Shown here: piece after piece, positions 41,413-49,786 of the stretch | Layout: every line of letters begins with the position of its first letter | Position numbering within the stretch: the stretch's first letter is position 1 | Assembly (NCBI RefSeq): GCF_012848475.1 | Contig: NZ_CP051666.1 | Span: 333,501-397,500 of the forward strand | Direction of reading: 5' to 3' | DNA from: Marinobacterium sp. LSUCC0821 | GTDB taxonomy: Bacteria; Pseudomonadota; Gammaproteobacteria; Pseudomonadales; Balneatricaceae | Length of the DNA stretch: 64,000 nt | The notes under the pieces: generated by a model | Seen by the model: the letters and a program-made list of their open reading frames with translations, nothing else | Told to the model about the DNA's origin: nothing | Databases searched by the model: none | Position numbers and translations under genes: made by a program

Positions 41413-41508
41413 AAACGCTCCTGATGATAATTTCTGTCCAACGTTACCATGCCTTGTAATAAAAGATATATTTTTAATTACACTTAATGACCTACCTCAA
41501 TTTATACC

Positions 41509-41548
41509 CCGGGGTCAGAGTAGTCTTATTAGACTACTCTGACCCCGG
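41509..41548. repeat. REP-like palindrome, copy 1
   Basis: Perfect 18-base arms (41509-41526 and 41531-41548) with a TATT loop; core GGGGTCAGAGTAGTCT. No T-run follows. A degenerate second copy is at 42488-42536, and the two bracket two small genes. Confidence 0.75.
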
Positions 41549-41607
41549 TGTGGTGATCTAAAGCGGTTGAATATTTGTATACCTGTTTCAAACTGGCTGG
41601 AGCAATT

Positions 41608-41877
41608 ATGCAAAATCTAACTGAAGAGGATCGTTCTCGCATCGTTGAGATGGCATGGGAAGATCGCACTCCCTTTGAAGCAATTGAGAAACTCTACGGT
41701 ACTAATGAATCCGCTGTGATCCGAATTATGCAGCGAGAGATGAAACCGAGCTCGTTTCGTATGTGGCGTGAGCGGGTCTCTGGACGAGCAACTAAACATC
41801 TTAAATTGCGCAGCAGTGATGTAGATCGTGGCTACTGCTCAAGGCAGTACAAACCTGTCAGCAAGCCAAAACGCTAA
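41608..41877 (+). CDS. DUF2805 (TIGR03643-type) family small protein
   Basis: 89 residues from ATG 41608, chosen over an upstream TTG or ATG in frame because GGAG lies five bases before it and the product starts MQNLTEEDRSRIVEMAWEDR, as in the family. Contains TPFEAIEKLYGTNESAVIRI (helix-turn-helix-like), MREMKPSSFRMWRERVSGR-type block and a basic C-terminus. Probably nucleic-acid binding by appearance; no known function. Lies between REP-like palindromes. Confidence 0.82.
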   Translation: MQNLTEEDRSRIVEMAWEDRTPFEAIEKLYGTNESAVIRIMQREMKPSSFRMWRERVSGRATKHLKLRSSDVDRGYCSRQYKPVSKPKR

Positions 41878-41919
41878 TATAGTTCTGATAGATTTCGGCG
41901 TATTATCCCTATACAAAGT

Positions 41920-42477
41920 ATGGTTTTGAGTAGCCGGTTAATGGAATCGAACAATCTCGTCAAAGTAGTCTGGGATGCTATGTGCAGTGCGCCTGCGTCT
42001 GTAGGTGATGCTCTACGTACTCCAGCTCTCGCAACCGTTGATCAGTCAGGTGGCCCGCAAGTTAGAACTGTCGTGCTTAGAGAGGCTAGCAGGCCTGCAA
42101 AGTCGCTCACCTTTTTTACTGATACCCGCAGCCCTAAATGGATGCAGTTGAAAGATTCGCCCGATGTGCAATTGCTCTGTTGGTGTCCTGAGCGTAAATG
42201 GCAGTTACGTATCTCAGCGCAGGCGGAAACCACACAGGTGGGAAGTCGAGTTGATGCATTCTGGCAGACTATTCAGTCAACCTCTCAGGCAGCGGACTAT
42301 ATGTCACTTCTGCCACCAGGTAGTGAACTGGCAAGTGTTACGCCAGATCAAATAGATGGGCACTATCTCGGCATTGTTGATCTTTATGTCGAAGAGATCG
42401 ACTTCTTAATGCTAAGTAGAGAGGGGCACAAACGGTTTCGCATTACTGGCGAGCAGGTAACCGAGCTAGCGCCCTGA
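41920..42477 (+). CDS. Pyridoxamine 5'-phosphate oxidase-like FMN-binding protein
   Basis: 185 residues. Split-barrel flavin-binding fold resembling PNPOx (Alr4036-like). Visible are TPALATVDQSGGPQVRTVVLRE, TFFTDTRSPKWMQLKDSP and WCPERKWQLRISAQAE. Substrate unknown; true PdxH proteins are longer and have a conserved C-terminal substrate motif not seen here. ATG 41920 has a poor ribosome-binding site; ATG 41941 is an alternative. Possibly one unit with the gene upstream, 42 bases away. Confidence 0.82.
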   Translation: MVLSSRLMESNNLVKVVWDAMCSAPASVGDALRTPALATVDQSGGPQVRTVVLREASRPAKSLTFFTDTRSPKWMQLKDSPDVQLLCWCPERKWQLRISAQAETTQVGSRVDAFWQTIQSTSQAADYMSLLPPGSELASVTPDQIDGHYLGIVDLYVEEIDFLMLSREGHKRFRITGEQVTELAP

Positions 42478-42487
42478 TACAATTCCT

Positions 42488-42536
42488 GGGTCAGAGTAGT
42501 CTTATAAGACTACTCTCTTTAGGCTTTTGGGACCCC
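42488..42536. repeat. REP-like palindrome, copy 2 (interrupted)
   Basis: Begins GGGTCAGAGTAGTCTTA as in copy 1. A perfect 24-base palindrome occupies 42493-42516. The right arm is then interrupted by 14 bases before its GACCCCG end (42531-42537). Lies between the PNPOx-like gene and the 3' end of the ABC exporter gene. Confidence 0.7.
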
Positions 42537-42550
42537 GATGTTTTTTGAAG

Positions 42551-44356
42551 TTACTCGGATTCCTGTTGAAGCTGCCACATCGTTTTGTAGCGGCCATTCT
42601 TAGCCAAGAGCTGTTGGTGCGTGCCCTGTTCAACTATCTCACCGTGATCCATCACTAGAATTTGATTCGCATCGATAATCGTTGAGAGACGGTGTGCAAT
42701 CACTAGACTAGTGTGCCCCTCTGTAAGGGTATCGAACGAGCGAAGAATAGACTTCTCAGTGGCACTATCAAGTGCGGAGGTTGCTTCATCAAACAGCAGG
42801 ATAGGGGGCTTCTTCAAAATTACACGTGCGATTGCAATGCGCTGTTTCTCACCACCAGAGACCTTCAAACCACGCTCACCCACTTTGGTGTTCTCTTTCT
42901 CAGGCAATGAGTCAATAAACTTATCGAGGTTGGCCAGACGAATCGCCTCTTCAACTTCTGCACGACTCGCTTCAGGGCGACCATAGGCTACGTTGTTGTA
43001 GATGGAGTCGTTAAATAGCACCGTGTCTTGTGGCACTACGCCAATGGCTTGTCGAAGTGATAGCTGTGAAACCTGATCGATCGGTTGCCCATCAATTAGA
43101 ATCTGGCCGCTACCCACATCATAAAAACGGAATAGAAGCCTGGCGATGGTCGACTTGCCAGAACCACTCGCGCCCACAATCGCAACCTTTTCCCCTGCGG
43201 CCACTTTAAAGCTGAGGTTTTTAAGGATAGGGCGCTCGCTATGGTATGCAAAGTTGATATCTTTAAACTCAATTTCACCTTTTTGAACCGAAAGGTTTTG
43301 TGCATCTTTTACATCAGAAACCTTCGGCTGCTTTTTCAAAAGGGCGAACATGTTCTCAATATCAGTAAGGGCGCGGCGCACTTCACGGTAGACCATGCCT
43401 AAGAAGTTGAGAGGCAGGAATAGCTGTAAGATGTAGGCATTAATCATGACTAGAGAGCCGATAGTCATATTGCCATTCACTACATCCTGCGCAGCCATCC
43501 ACAGTAGTGCCACCATCCCGAAGGCGATGATCAGTGCCTGACCACTGTTGAGTAGCATCAGTGTCATACGGGTTTTTAGACGCGAGGTCTCCCATTGAGC
43601 TAGGTTGTTGTCGTACTGGCCCGCTTCGTGCTCTTCGTTGTTAAAGTACTTTACGGTCTCGTAGTTCAAGAGACTGTCGATGGCACGCGTATTGGTCTGC
43701 GAGTCGAGTTGATTCATCTCACGTACAAAACGGTTACGCCACTCTGTAGTGACAACGGTGAAGTAGATATATATCCCAACGCTGACCAAAATGATCAACG
43801 CGTAATAGACGCTAAAGTTGATCAGAAGAATGGCTGCCACCATGCCAAGCTCTATCAGGGTTGGCACAATGTTGAACACCATCATGCGCATTAGGAAGCC
43901 AAAACCGTTACCACCTCGATCGATATCGCGCGAGATGCCGCCTGTCTGCCGTGATAGATGGAACTCCAGCTCCAGTGAGTGAAGATGTCTAAACACCCGC
44001 AACACCATCTGCCGCATCGCCCGTTCGGTTATGCGGCTAAATACCGCATCACGCGCTTCGCTAAAAAAGACAGAGCCAAAGCGGAGCAGGCCATAGAAGA
44101 TCAGCATCAAAATAGGCACTGCAATGATTATGTGCTGTGTCTTATCTAGGCCATCAACAATCTGCTTTAAAACCCATGGCATCGTCACCGTCGCCACCTT
44201 GGCAAGCACCAATAGAACAAAGGCAAAACCCATGCGAGCCCGGTACGCCCAGAGATAGGGCCAGATCGTTTTTAATACATTAAGGGCATCGTTCAAACCA
44301 ACAGGTTCTTTATCTGGGCCAGAGCTACGACGACTGTTATGGGCGCTTCGGGACAC
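42551..44356 (-). CDS. ATM1/HMT1-type ABC exporter (permease-ATPase fusion)
   Basis: About 601 residues from GTG 44356; an upstream TTG at 44389 would add 11. Six-helix membrane domain (about 30-315) and C-terminal ATPase with Walker A VGASGSGKSTIARLLF, signature VSGGEKQRIAIAR, Walker B ILLFDEATSALD and switch His. The NxxALN/WPYLW start and the SLLNYETVKYFNNEEHEA block are typical of the mitochondrial Atm1/heavy-metal group, which exports glutathione or metal conjugates. Substrate here is inferred, not shown. Confidence 0.92.
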   Translation of the reverse strand: MSRSAHNSRRSSGPDKEPVGLNDALNVLKTIWPYLWAYRARMGFAFVLLVLAKVATVTMPWVLKQIVDGLDKTQHIIIAVPILMLIFYGLLRFGSVFFSEARDAVFSRITERAMRQMVLRVFRHLHSLELEFHLSRQTGGISRDIDRGGNGFGFLMRMMVFNIVPTLIELGMVAAILLINFSVYYALIILVSVGIYIYFTVVTTEWRNRFVREMNQLDSQTNTRAIDSLLNYETVKYFNNEEHEAGQYDNNLAQWETSRLKTRMTLMLLNSGQALIIAFGMVALLWMAAQDVVNGNMTIGSLVMINAYILQLFLPLNFLGMVYREVRRALTDIENMFALLKKQPKVSDVKDAQNLSVQKGEIEFKDINFAYHSERPILKNLSFKVAAGEKVAIVGASGSGKSTIARLLFRFYDVGSGQILIDGQPIDQVSQLSLRQAIGVVPQDTVLFNDSIYNNVAYGRPEASRAEVEEAIRLANLDKFIDSLPEKENTKVGERGLKVSGGEKQRIAIARVILKKPPILLFDEATSALDSATEKSILRSFDTLTEGHTSLVIAHRLSTIIDANQILVMDHGEIVEQGTHQQLLAKNGRYKTMWQLQQESE

Positions 44357-44466
44357 AATTAAATTCCAATAGAAAATTGCAGTTTGCAAAGCTTATCAGA
44401 TGTTGTGCTAAGGGGAGGTTTTTAATGGTTCAGAAAGGCTTAAGAATGGTTTGTTAGTATAAAAAT

Positions 44467-45252
44467 ATGAAGAAAAAGCCACTTAAATTAATTGCTCTTA
44501 CTCTTGGTCTGCTCCTAGCTGCAAATGCTCAGGCAACGATCTATGAGCACCGTCAGTATTTCACCGGTGATATGACAGCTAACCAGGCCTGTGATGCCGC
44601 TGAGCGCGAAGTTCGTCGCTTAGCTCTTTCGGCTCAGTTGGGAGAGATTATTCAGAGTAGTAGTTTTCAGCAGTGCCTTGCCCAGGGGGATGAGGCGGGG
44701 CGCTGCTCGACACAGACGGACCTCTACGCACAGACGCCCAATGGATTCGTGAAGCGATTTGACCTTGTAAGTAAAGAGCTTGCTGTAACAAACCTTGGCC
44801 AGCTCTGTTTGGTTAAAGCGGATGTTGAGGTGGTTGCATTTAATGGCCAGCCAGATCCAAACTTTAAACTGATTGCCGATATCATTCCGGGATCTATTAT
44901 TCGCGACCAAGAGGAGATCTCATTGAAGATCTCTAAACCCAATGGCAGTTGGCTATATATCTTTGCAGGGCGCCCTCTAAAGAGCTTTTCACTGCTCGTG
45001 GATGGGGAGTCGCATCTGAATGCATTGAGTGAATTTACCTACCCGGGGGATCTCTCTTCGGTACGCTGGATTGTTGAGAGTGCACTCTCTATCCAGAATG
45101 AGGAGCGACTTTGGGTAATTGCATCTCGCGAGCCGATCCAATTTCCATCAGAGTTGACCGAAAACCAACTCTTTGAACAGTTAAATCGAGCGGAGCGCTC
45201 GAGCTGGGATGCAGCGCCTGTGTCCTACACCATTTTACCGACCGAGAACTAG
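44467..45252 (+). CDS. Exported protein with DUF4384-like C-terminal domain
   Basis: 261 residues with a Sec signal peptide cleaved near ANAQA-TI. The N-terminal half has five or so cysteines and a repeat-like AEREVRRLALSAQLGE. From about 135 the pattern ADIIPGSIIRDQEEISLKIS followed by WLYIFAG and a later LWVIASREPI resembles DUF4384, often found with caspase-like and LPP20 proteins. I do not recognise the N-terminal half. First gene of a seven-gene block; ten bases separate it from the next. Confidence 0.72.
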   Translation: MKKKPLKLIALTLGLLLAANAQATIYEHRQYFTGDMTANQACDAAEREVRRLALSAQLGEIIQSSSFQQCLAQGDEAGRCSTQTDLYAQTPNGFVKRFDLVSKELAVTNLGQLCLVKADVEVVAFNGQPDPNFKLIADIIPGSIIRDQEEISLKISKPNGSWLYIFAGRPLKSFSLLVDGESHLNALSEFTYPGDLSSVRWIVESALSIQNEERLWVIASREPIQFPSELTENQLFEQLNRAERSSWDAAPVSYTILPTEN

Positions 45253-45262
45253 GAGACTCACT

Positions 45263-45937
45263 ATGCGTCGTATCATTATTGCATCTACTGTTGCTGCTCT
45301 TTTAGCAGGGTGTTCATCAACACCTAAGCCAGGCACACCAGAAGCAGTCGCCTATGCTGAAGAGAAGCGTACTGAGACACTCACTGAAGCCGTTGAGCAG
45401 GGTATTGATAGCTTGCCTGACTGGTGTATGGAAGTGCCGCGTGAGGATTATGCGATCTTTGCCTGTGGTATCGGTGCATCGCAAGATATCAACATGTCTC
45501 GCACCCGAGCAGAACTTGAGGCGAAACGTCAGCTAGCTGACCGCATTGCGGGCACAGTAAGTTCACAGATCAAGCAGTTCCAAGAGTCTGTAGGTCAGGG
45601 TCTCAATGAACAAGTGGTTGAACAGATCTCAGTGGTAACCAAATCGTTAGCGACTGATGTTGATCTGACAGGCTACGTCACCAAAGAGATGGAGATTCAG
45701 GCACAGGGGCCACGTTACATGACCTATGTGCTTTTGGAGTACCCAATCGGTGAGGTGAATAAGTTGGTTGTCGATAAGGTGCGTAAAAACGAGGTGTTAA
45801 ATACCCGCATCGCAGCAACTGAGGCCTTTGCCGAGTTGGAGCGTGAAATTCAAGCTGCGCGCAAAGCTAAAACGGGTTCATCAACAACCAAGGTGTTCAC
45901 TGTCGATAACCCTGCTGAGCAGCTCTCGAATCAGTAA
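45263..45937 (+). CDS. LPP20-family lipoprotein
   Basis: 224 residues. Lipobox LLAGC (Cys17-18 region), then an LPP20-like domain (about 50-200) with DWCMEVPREDYAIFACGIG, RTRAELEAKRQLADRIAGTV and AQGPRYMTYVLLEYPIGEVN. ATG 45263 with AGGAG eight bases upstream is preferred over the in-frame ATG at 45209, which lies inside the previous gene. LPP20 proteins are outer-membrane lipoproteins of unclear function. Confidence 0.85.
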   Translation: MRRIIIASTVAALLAGCSSTPKPGTPEAVAYAEEKRTETLTEAVEQGIDSLPDWCMEVPREDYAIFACGIGASQDINMSRTRAELEAKRQLADRIAGTVSSQIKQFQESVGQGLNEQVVEQISVVTKSLATDVDLTGYVTKEMEIQAQGPRYMTYVLLEYPIGEVNKLVVDKVRKNEVLNTRIAATEAFAELEREIQAARKAKTGSSTTKVFTVDNPAEQLSNQ

Positions 45938-45951
45938 AAGCTGGGTGGCTT

Positions 45952-47400
45952 ATGAAACGAATACTCTTAACAGCACTAGTTTCAATCGCTCCTGCAACGG
46001 AGGCCTTAGCTATGAGCAAGGTCTCTGCATTTATTGATGATTGTGTTCTTCAAGGTCAGCAGACAGAGGTGAGTAGAGTTCTGACGCCTTTCTCCTCAAA
46101 GGTGGCAGCCAATATTATCGCCTTCACGCGTAAGCAGCTTGATGGGGATTTGACCCCTGACGCCTGTCTTTTTGCACTTCGTGGTAATGCCGATCGACTT
46201 TCGCGCATGGTGACAAGTTCACAGCCCAGTTCTATAACGCCTATCGCGCGAACGCAGATAACCACAAACTCTAATACTTCGATTTCTAAAGTTAATTCTA
46301 CTTCGACTACTCCAGCCATCCCAGTGACGCCTATTAGCCCATTTGCTGATCCTAAATCGGACTACTTTGAGAGTGCGTTTGAGACAGTTCGCGTGGATGT
46401 CGACGGAATAGAAGCACTCTTTAGCGGCAGAGTGCCATCGGACATCACCACTGTACGGTTAAACCGCCAGGCAGTGGCCATTCGTGCCGATGGCTCTTGG
46501 CAGCACCGTGCCTACCTTCCGGAAGCTGGATTGAGTGTTGATCTAGAGATGATTGATCGAGCGGGCGCTATGAATGGTCGAGCATTCAATATCACCCGTG
46601 GTAACTTCACACTAAGTGGTGGAGTTGAGCCAATTGAGCCGAAACTCCACGATCGAAGCCTGGGTGTCGATAGGGTTGCGGTGATTATCGGTGTCGATGG
46701 CTATCGCTCACTGCCTAACGCTGCATATGCAGAGGCTGATGCCTTATCTGCCTACAAGATGTTTACACGAACCCTAAATATCCCTGCAGCTAATGTTAAA
46801 GATCTGATCGGCACTAACGCCAATGAGGTCAATATCAAGTTGGCTTTTCGTCAGTGGCTAGCAAGCCGTGTCGTTGCAGGTAAAACCGAGCTCTATATCT
46901 TCTATGCCGGCCACGGATTAACAGACGGGCAGGGCGAGAAACGCTATTGGATGCCTTACGATGGACACTCGCAACTTCTTGATGATACAGCGATCGCGTT
47001 CAATGATGTGATGGAGACGGTGAATCGTTTCTCACCAGCCAAAACATTTGTCATTGCCGATAGCTGTTACTCAGGTGCTTCTCGTACTGAGGTCGCATTA
47101 ACTGCACAGCGTCCTATTCGAGTGGTTAAAAAGCTCGATGCTTTACCAGAAAATACCTACCTATTTGCAGCAACTCAGCCAGATCAAACGGCACTTCCAT
47201 ATTCTGAAGCACAGCACGGCCTTTTTAGTTACTGGTGGTTGAAAGGGCTGGAAGGTGATGCAGATCTAAATGGTGATCGTCAAATTTCTGCTGGCGAACT
47301 CAACCGTTTCACACGTGATCGAGTTTCTCGCCAGTCGGGTGGCTTACAGGTTCCTGAGTTTTCCGGTAACCCCGAAACAGTGGTGTTGGCATGGGATTAA
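45952..47400 (+). CDS. Exported caspase-like (peptidase C14) protein
   Basis: 482 residues. N-terminal signal peptide (cleavage near EALA-MS), Ser/Thr-rich linker (about 89-128), a small beta domain (about 140-220), and a caspase-fold domain (about 238-480). The catalytic dyad is complete: His321 in FYAGHGLTDGQG and Cys372 in FVIADSCYSGAS. DADLNGDRQISAGE (about 437-450) looks like a calcium-binding loop near the C-terminus. An exported caspase is unusual since many bacterial ones are cytoplasmic. The last ten bases overlap the next gene. Confidence 0.88.
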   Translation: MKRILLTALVSIAPATEALAMSKVSAFIDDCVLQGQQTEVSRVLTPFSSKVAANIIAFTRKQLDGDLTPDACLFALRGNADRLSRMVTSSQPSSITPIARTQITTNSNTSISKVNSTSTTPAIPVTPISPFADPKSDYFESAFETVRVDVDGIEALFSGRVPSDITTVRLNRQAVAIRADGSWQHRAYLPEAGLSVDLEMIDRAGAMNGRAFNITRGNFTLSGGVEPIEPKLHDRSLGVDRVAVIIGVDGYRSLPNAAYAEADALSAYKMFTRTLNIPAANVKDLIGTNANEVNIKLAFRQWLASRVVAGKTELYIFYAGHGLTDGQGEKRYWMPYDGHSQLLDDTAIAFNDVMETVNRFSPAKTFVIADSCYSGASRTEVALTAQRPIRVVKKLDALPENTYLFAATQPDQTALPYSEAQHGLFSYWWLKGLEGDADLNGDRQISAGELNRFTRDRVSRQSGGLQVPEFSGNPETVVLAWD

Positions 47401-48494
47401 GAGAGCTCACTATACTTGGTCTGACGCTGACTATTACCGGATGTCAGACGCTTGATGTGGTTAAGCATCAAGAGCCTGAGTTGGGTGAGTTACAGGAGAA
47501 GAGTGTCGATTTCTGGTTAGATCCAAATTTCGTGCCGGATTCGTTGGAGTGTATTGCTGTTTACCCAACAGAGGCGGGTGATACAGCTGTAAAAGCCGAA
47601 GAGCTTACGCAAACTCATAGCATTCTGGTATCGCAAATTGCCCCTTATAATTACCGCGATGTGATTGTTCGTCGTGACCAAACAACTAAAGCTCTTGAAA
47701 ACTGCCGAGGTCGAGTGAAATCGACTTTGCGCGAAGTGTCGGGTACCAACGTTGCGGTCTTTAGTGAGAAGAAGCGTGCACTCGAGATCCAGTTAACGGT
47801 AGATGGCAAAGAGGTGTGGCATGTGCAGCATCGGTTTGTCGCACGTGCTGGTTCTCTACCTACCAATCCACTCTCCTTGATAGTTGGAATTTACGAGGCG
47901 CAGCTCAACCTTAGCGAAGAGAATGTCTATGTTCACAACACTAAGCTTATTCGCCGCATGGTCGCAACCCTACCAGATCGCTCTGTCATCGATAACACCC
48001 AAATAACTAAACAGAGTCGAGTAGATTATGACCTGCTTTTAGATGCCGCAAGATACAGCGAAGTCGTTGATTTGTTGGCCACTCAAGCGCAGTTATCACC
48101 TTCAGAAAACTGGGTGCTAGGGCGTGCATATTTGGGCTTAAACAGTGACGAGCTGGCGCTGAATCAATTCATGGAGACGCTTCTCTATGAACCTAATTCT
48201 GCAAAAGCCTGGCTTGGTGTTGGACTAGCTAAGGGGCGATTAGGTCAGCTATCACATGCTTTTGCCGCATACGATAAAGCCCTAACGATTGATGAGCAGA
48301 GTTTTGTTGGGCACTTTGAACTCGGTGTGCTGCTACATCAGATCGATAACCCAGAAAGTGCTAACCACCTCAAACGTGCCGGATTGCTCGCAACGCAGAG
48401 TGATAACTTGGCACTAGCGAGCCGAGCGTTGTACGCTATCTCAAGCCAAGCACCCATGGCGCTTTCTAATGAGGAGTTGAACAGTGTCTTCTAA
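47391..48494 (+). CDS. TPR lipoprotein with LpoB/GNA1162-like N-terminal region
   Basis: 367 residues with lipobox ITGC (Cys18). The region 55-190 (CIAVYPTEAGDTAVKAEELT and APYNYRDVIVRRDQTTKALE) recalls lipoproteins of the LpoB/CsgG-like group, but this is only a resemblance. Residues about 225-330 form TPR helices (NWVLGRAYLGLNSDELALNQ, AWLGVGLAKGRLGQLSHAF). Likely an outer-membrane scaffold. Starts 10 bases inside the caspase gene and overlaps the next by 11. Confidence 0.78.
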   Translation: MGLRELTILGLTLTITGCQTLDVVKHQEPELGELQEKSVDFWLDPNFVPDSLECIAVYPTEAGDTAVKAEELTQTHSILVSQIAPYNYRDVIVRRDQTTKALENCRGRVKSTLREVSGTNVAVFSEKKRALEIQLTVDGKEVWHVQHRFVARAGSLPTNPLSLIVGIYEAQLNLSEENVYVHNTKLIRRMVATLPDRSVIDNTQITKQSRVDYDLLLDAARYSEVVDLLATQAQLSPSENWVLGRAYLGLNSDELALNQFMETLLYEPNSAKAWLGVGLAKGRLGQLSHAFAAYDKALTIDEQSFVGHFELGVLLHQIDNPESANHLKRAGLLATQSDNLALASRALYAISSQAPMALSNEELNSVF

Positions 48495-48954
48495 ACTCAC
48501 AATCTATAGCTTGCTAGCGATTCTCCTGCTGCCTCTGCCAAGTATGGGGGATGATGATGGGCATTCGGATTCACACTCATCCGATTCGGACTCTTCCAGC
48601 TCATCTAACAGCTCTTCAAGTAGTTCATCTAGCGGCTCGTCGGGTGGTTCTAGTAGTGGTTCAAGTAGCGGCTCCTCTCAAGATAGCCGCCATTTCTTAG
48701 AGCAACAGGCCTCTAAAGTGGATCGCTCACCTAGCTATCGAAAAGAGTTTTCAGCAAGTCAGCTTTCACAGATTAAAACCCTGAGGGCTATCTACCTAAC
48801 AGATCAAAAGAAGAAACCGTTGTTCAGCTTTGAGGTGAATGAACGAAATCGTGAAGAGGCTGTGGTCGCTATCTCTAATGAGCTTGAATCCCAGGGTTTC
48901 ACCGCTGTCGCTGCTGGTGACGTGCAATCAACGATCCTAGAGCAGTTGAATTAA
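48484..48954 (+). CDS. Exported Ser/Gly-rich protein
   Basis: 156 residues, GTG start at 48484 overlapping the TPR gene. Signal peptide to about PSMG, then an Asp/His/Ser stretch and a pure Ser/Gly tract (about 34-66), then a folded part (about 70-156) with SQLSQIKTLRAIYLTDQKKK and EEAVVAISNELESQGF. I do not recognise the family. The Ser tract may be a flexible, exposed linker. No catalytic motif. Confidence 0.8.
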   Translation: MSSKLTIYSLLAILLLPLPSMGDDDGHSDSHSSDSDSSSSSNSSSSSSSSGSSGGSSSGSSSGSSQDSRHFLEQQASKVDRSPSYRKEFSASQLSQIKTLRAIYLTDQKKKPLFSFEVNERNREEAVVAISNELESQGFTAVAAGDVQSTILEQLN

Positions 48955-48963
48955 GGGGCGATC

Positions 48964-49257
48964 ATGTTACGAATTTCACTAATTCTAATCTCGCTGTTGA
49001 TGGTTGGTTGTAGCTCTTTGGGTACACAGTTAACCCAGCAGAAAATGGCCGAGATACAGTTGCCGCTGACTACGCTCGATGACGGCGTTAAATTTACCTG
49101 GGGAATAGATCCAACAACGCGAGGTGAGGTAACACTCGTGCGCACCTTCGCAAAGGACGGGCAGGTATGTCGTCTTGTAGAAGAGCAAGAGATGATTAAT
49201 GGAAAGCAGGGTAAAGCGGTATCAACCTATTGTATGCACGATGGTGAGTGGAAATAA
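48964..49257 (+). CDS. Small lipoprotein (surface-antigen-like)
   Basis: 97 residues with lipobox MVGC (Cys16). The C-terminal half (DGQVCRLVEEQEMINGKQGK ... YCMHDGEWK) has the pattern of the 17 kDa surface-antigen C-terminal domain, where two Cys and a final DGxW recur. Function unknown. Nine bases after the Ser-rich gene. Confidence 0.75.
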   Translation: MLRISLILISLLMVGCSSLGTQLTQQKMAEIQLPLTTLDDGVKFTWGIDPTTRGEVTLVRTFAKDGQVCRLVEEQEMINGKQGKAVSTYCMHDGEWK

Positions 49258-49261
49258 CAGC

Positions 49262-49786
49262 ATGAAGTTCTCTCTTCTAAGTCTGGTGTTACTGGTATCA
49301 GCGCAGAGCTTTGCAGATGATATTGCCAGTGTTCCAACTGAATTGAGCTGTTCACTCTCGGGTTCCGGTTTCTCATCGGAAAGCGCTATGCAGAGTGAGA
49401 CGAGGATGATCAATCTAACCTTTCTTACTATGCCGCCACTTCGCAGTGACCTGCAGAGCTTATCGGATGCCGAACTGGCTTGTCTCTATGTCGCTGGTTG
49501 GAGAGACAGAGCCATTTATGGCGATAACTTCGCAAGTGAAAAACTCTGCTACTCAAGAGAGCAAGCCGATTCGCAAAGTGTCTATGCTTGTCAGGTGGTT
49601 GGTCATAAGCGGGAAGATGGTCGCTACGCGTTTGATAATATGGATTGTGAAAATGGCGAGTTGGATCGACTCTCCTTGAATGACCAAGGGTTGATCATTG
49701 CAAGTGACTTCGCTTCGTCTCGTGAATTTGAAAATCACAATCGTGATTTCTTTCTAGGTGCTGGGCGCTGTCAGTTAACTAAGTAG
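49262..49786 (+). CDS. Exported protein of unknown function
   Basis: 174 residues from ATG 49262; an in-frame ATG at 49199 lies inside the previous gene. Signal peptide cleaved near QSFA-DD. The mature part has six Cys, which may form disulfides, and no recognised domain. Last member of the exported-protein block, four bases after the lipoprotein. Its end overlaps the convergent kinase gene by 16 bases. Confidence 0.75.
   Translation: MKFSLLSLVLLVSAQSFADDIASVPTELSCSLSGSGFSSESAMQSETRMINLTFLTMPPLRSDLQSLSDAELACLYVAGWRDRAIYGDNFASEKLCYSREQADSQSVYACQVVGHKREDGRYAFDNMDCENGELDRLSLNDQGLIIASDFASSREFENHNRDFFLGAGRCQLTK

Noticed and set aside
41509-41548. The palindrome as a Rho-independent terminator for neighbouring genes
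   Set aside because: No T-run on either side and a related copy exists about 1 kb away, so a repeat element is more likely.
48585-48682. Ser/Gly codon tract as a low-complexity non-coding repeat
   Set aside because: Frame is open with a signal peptide in front and a folded region behind, and it overlaps the neighbouring gene as operon members do.
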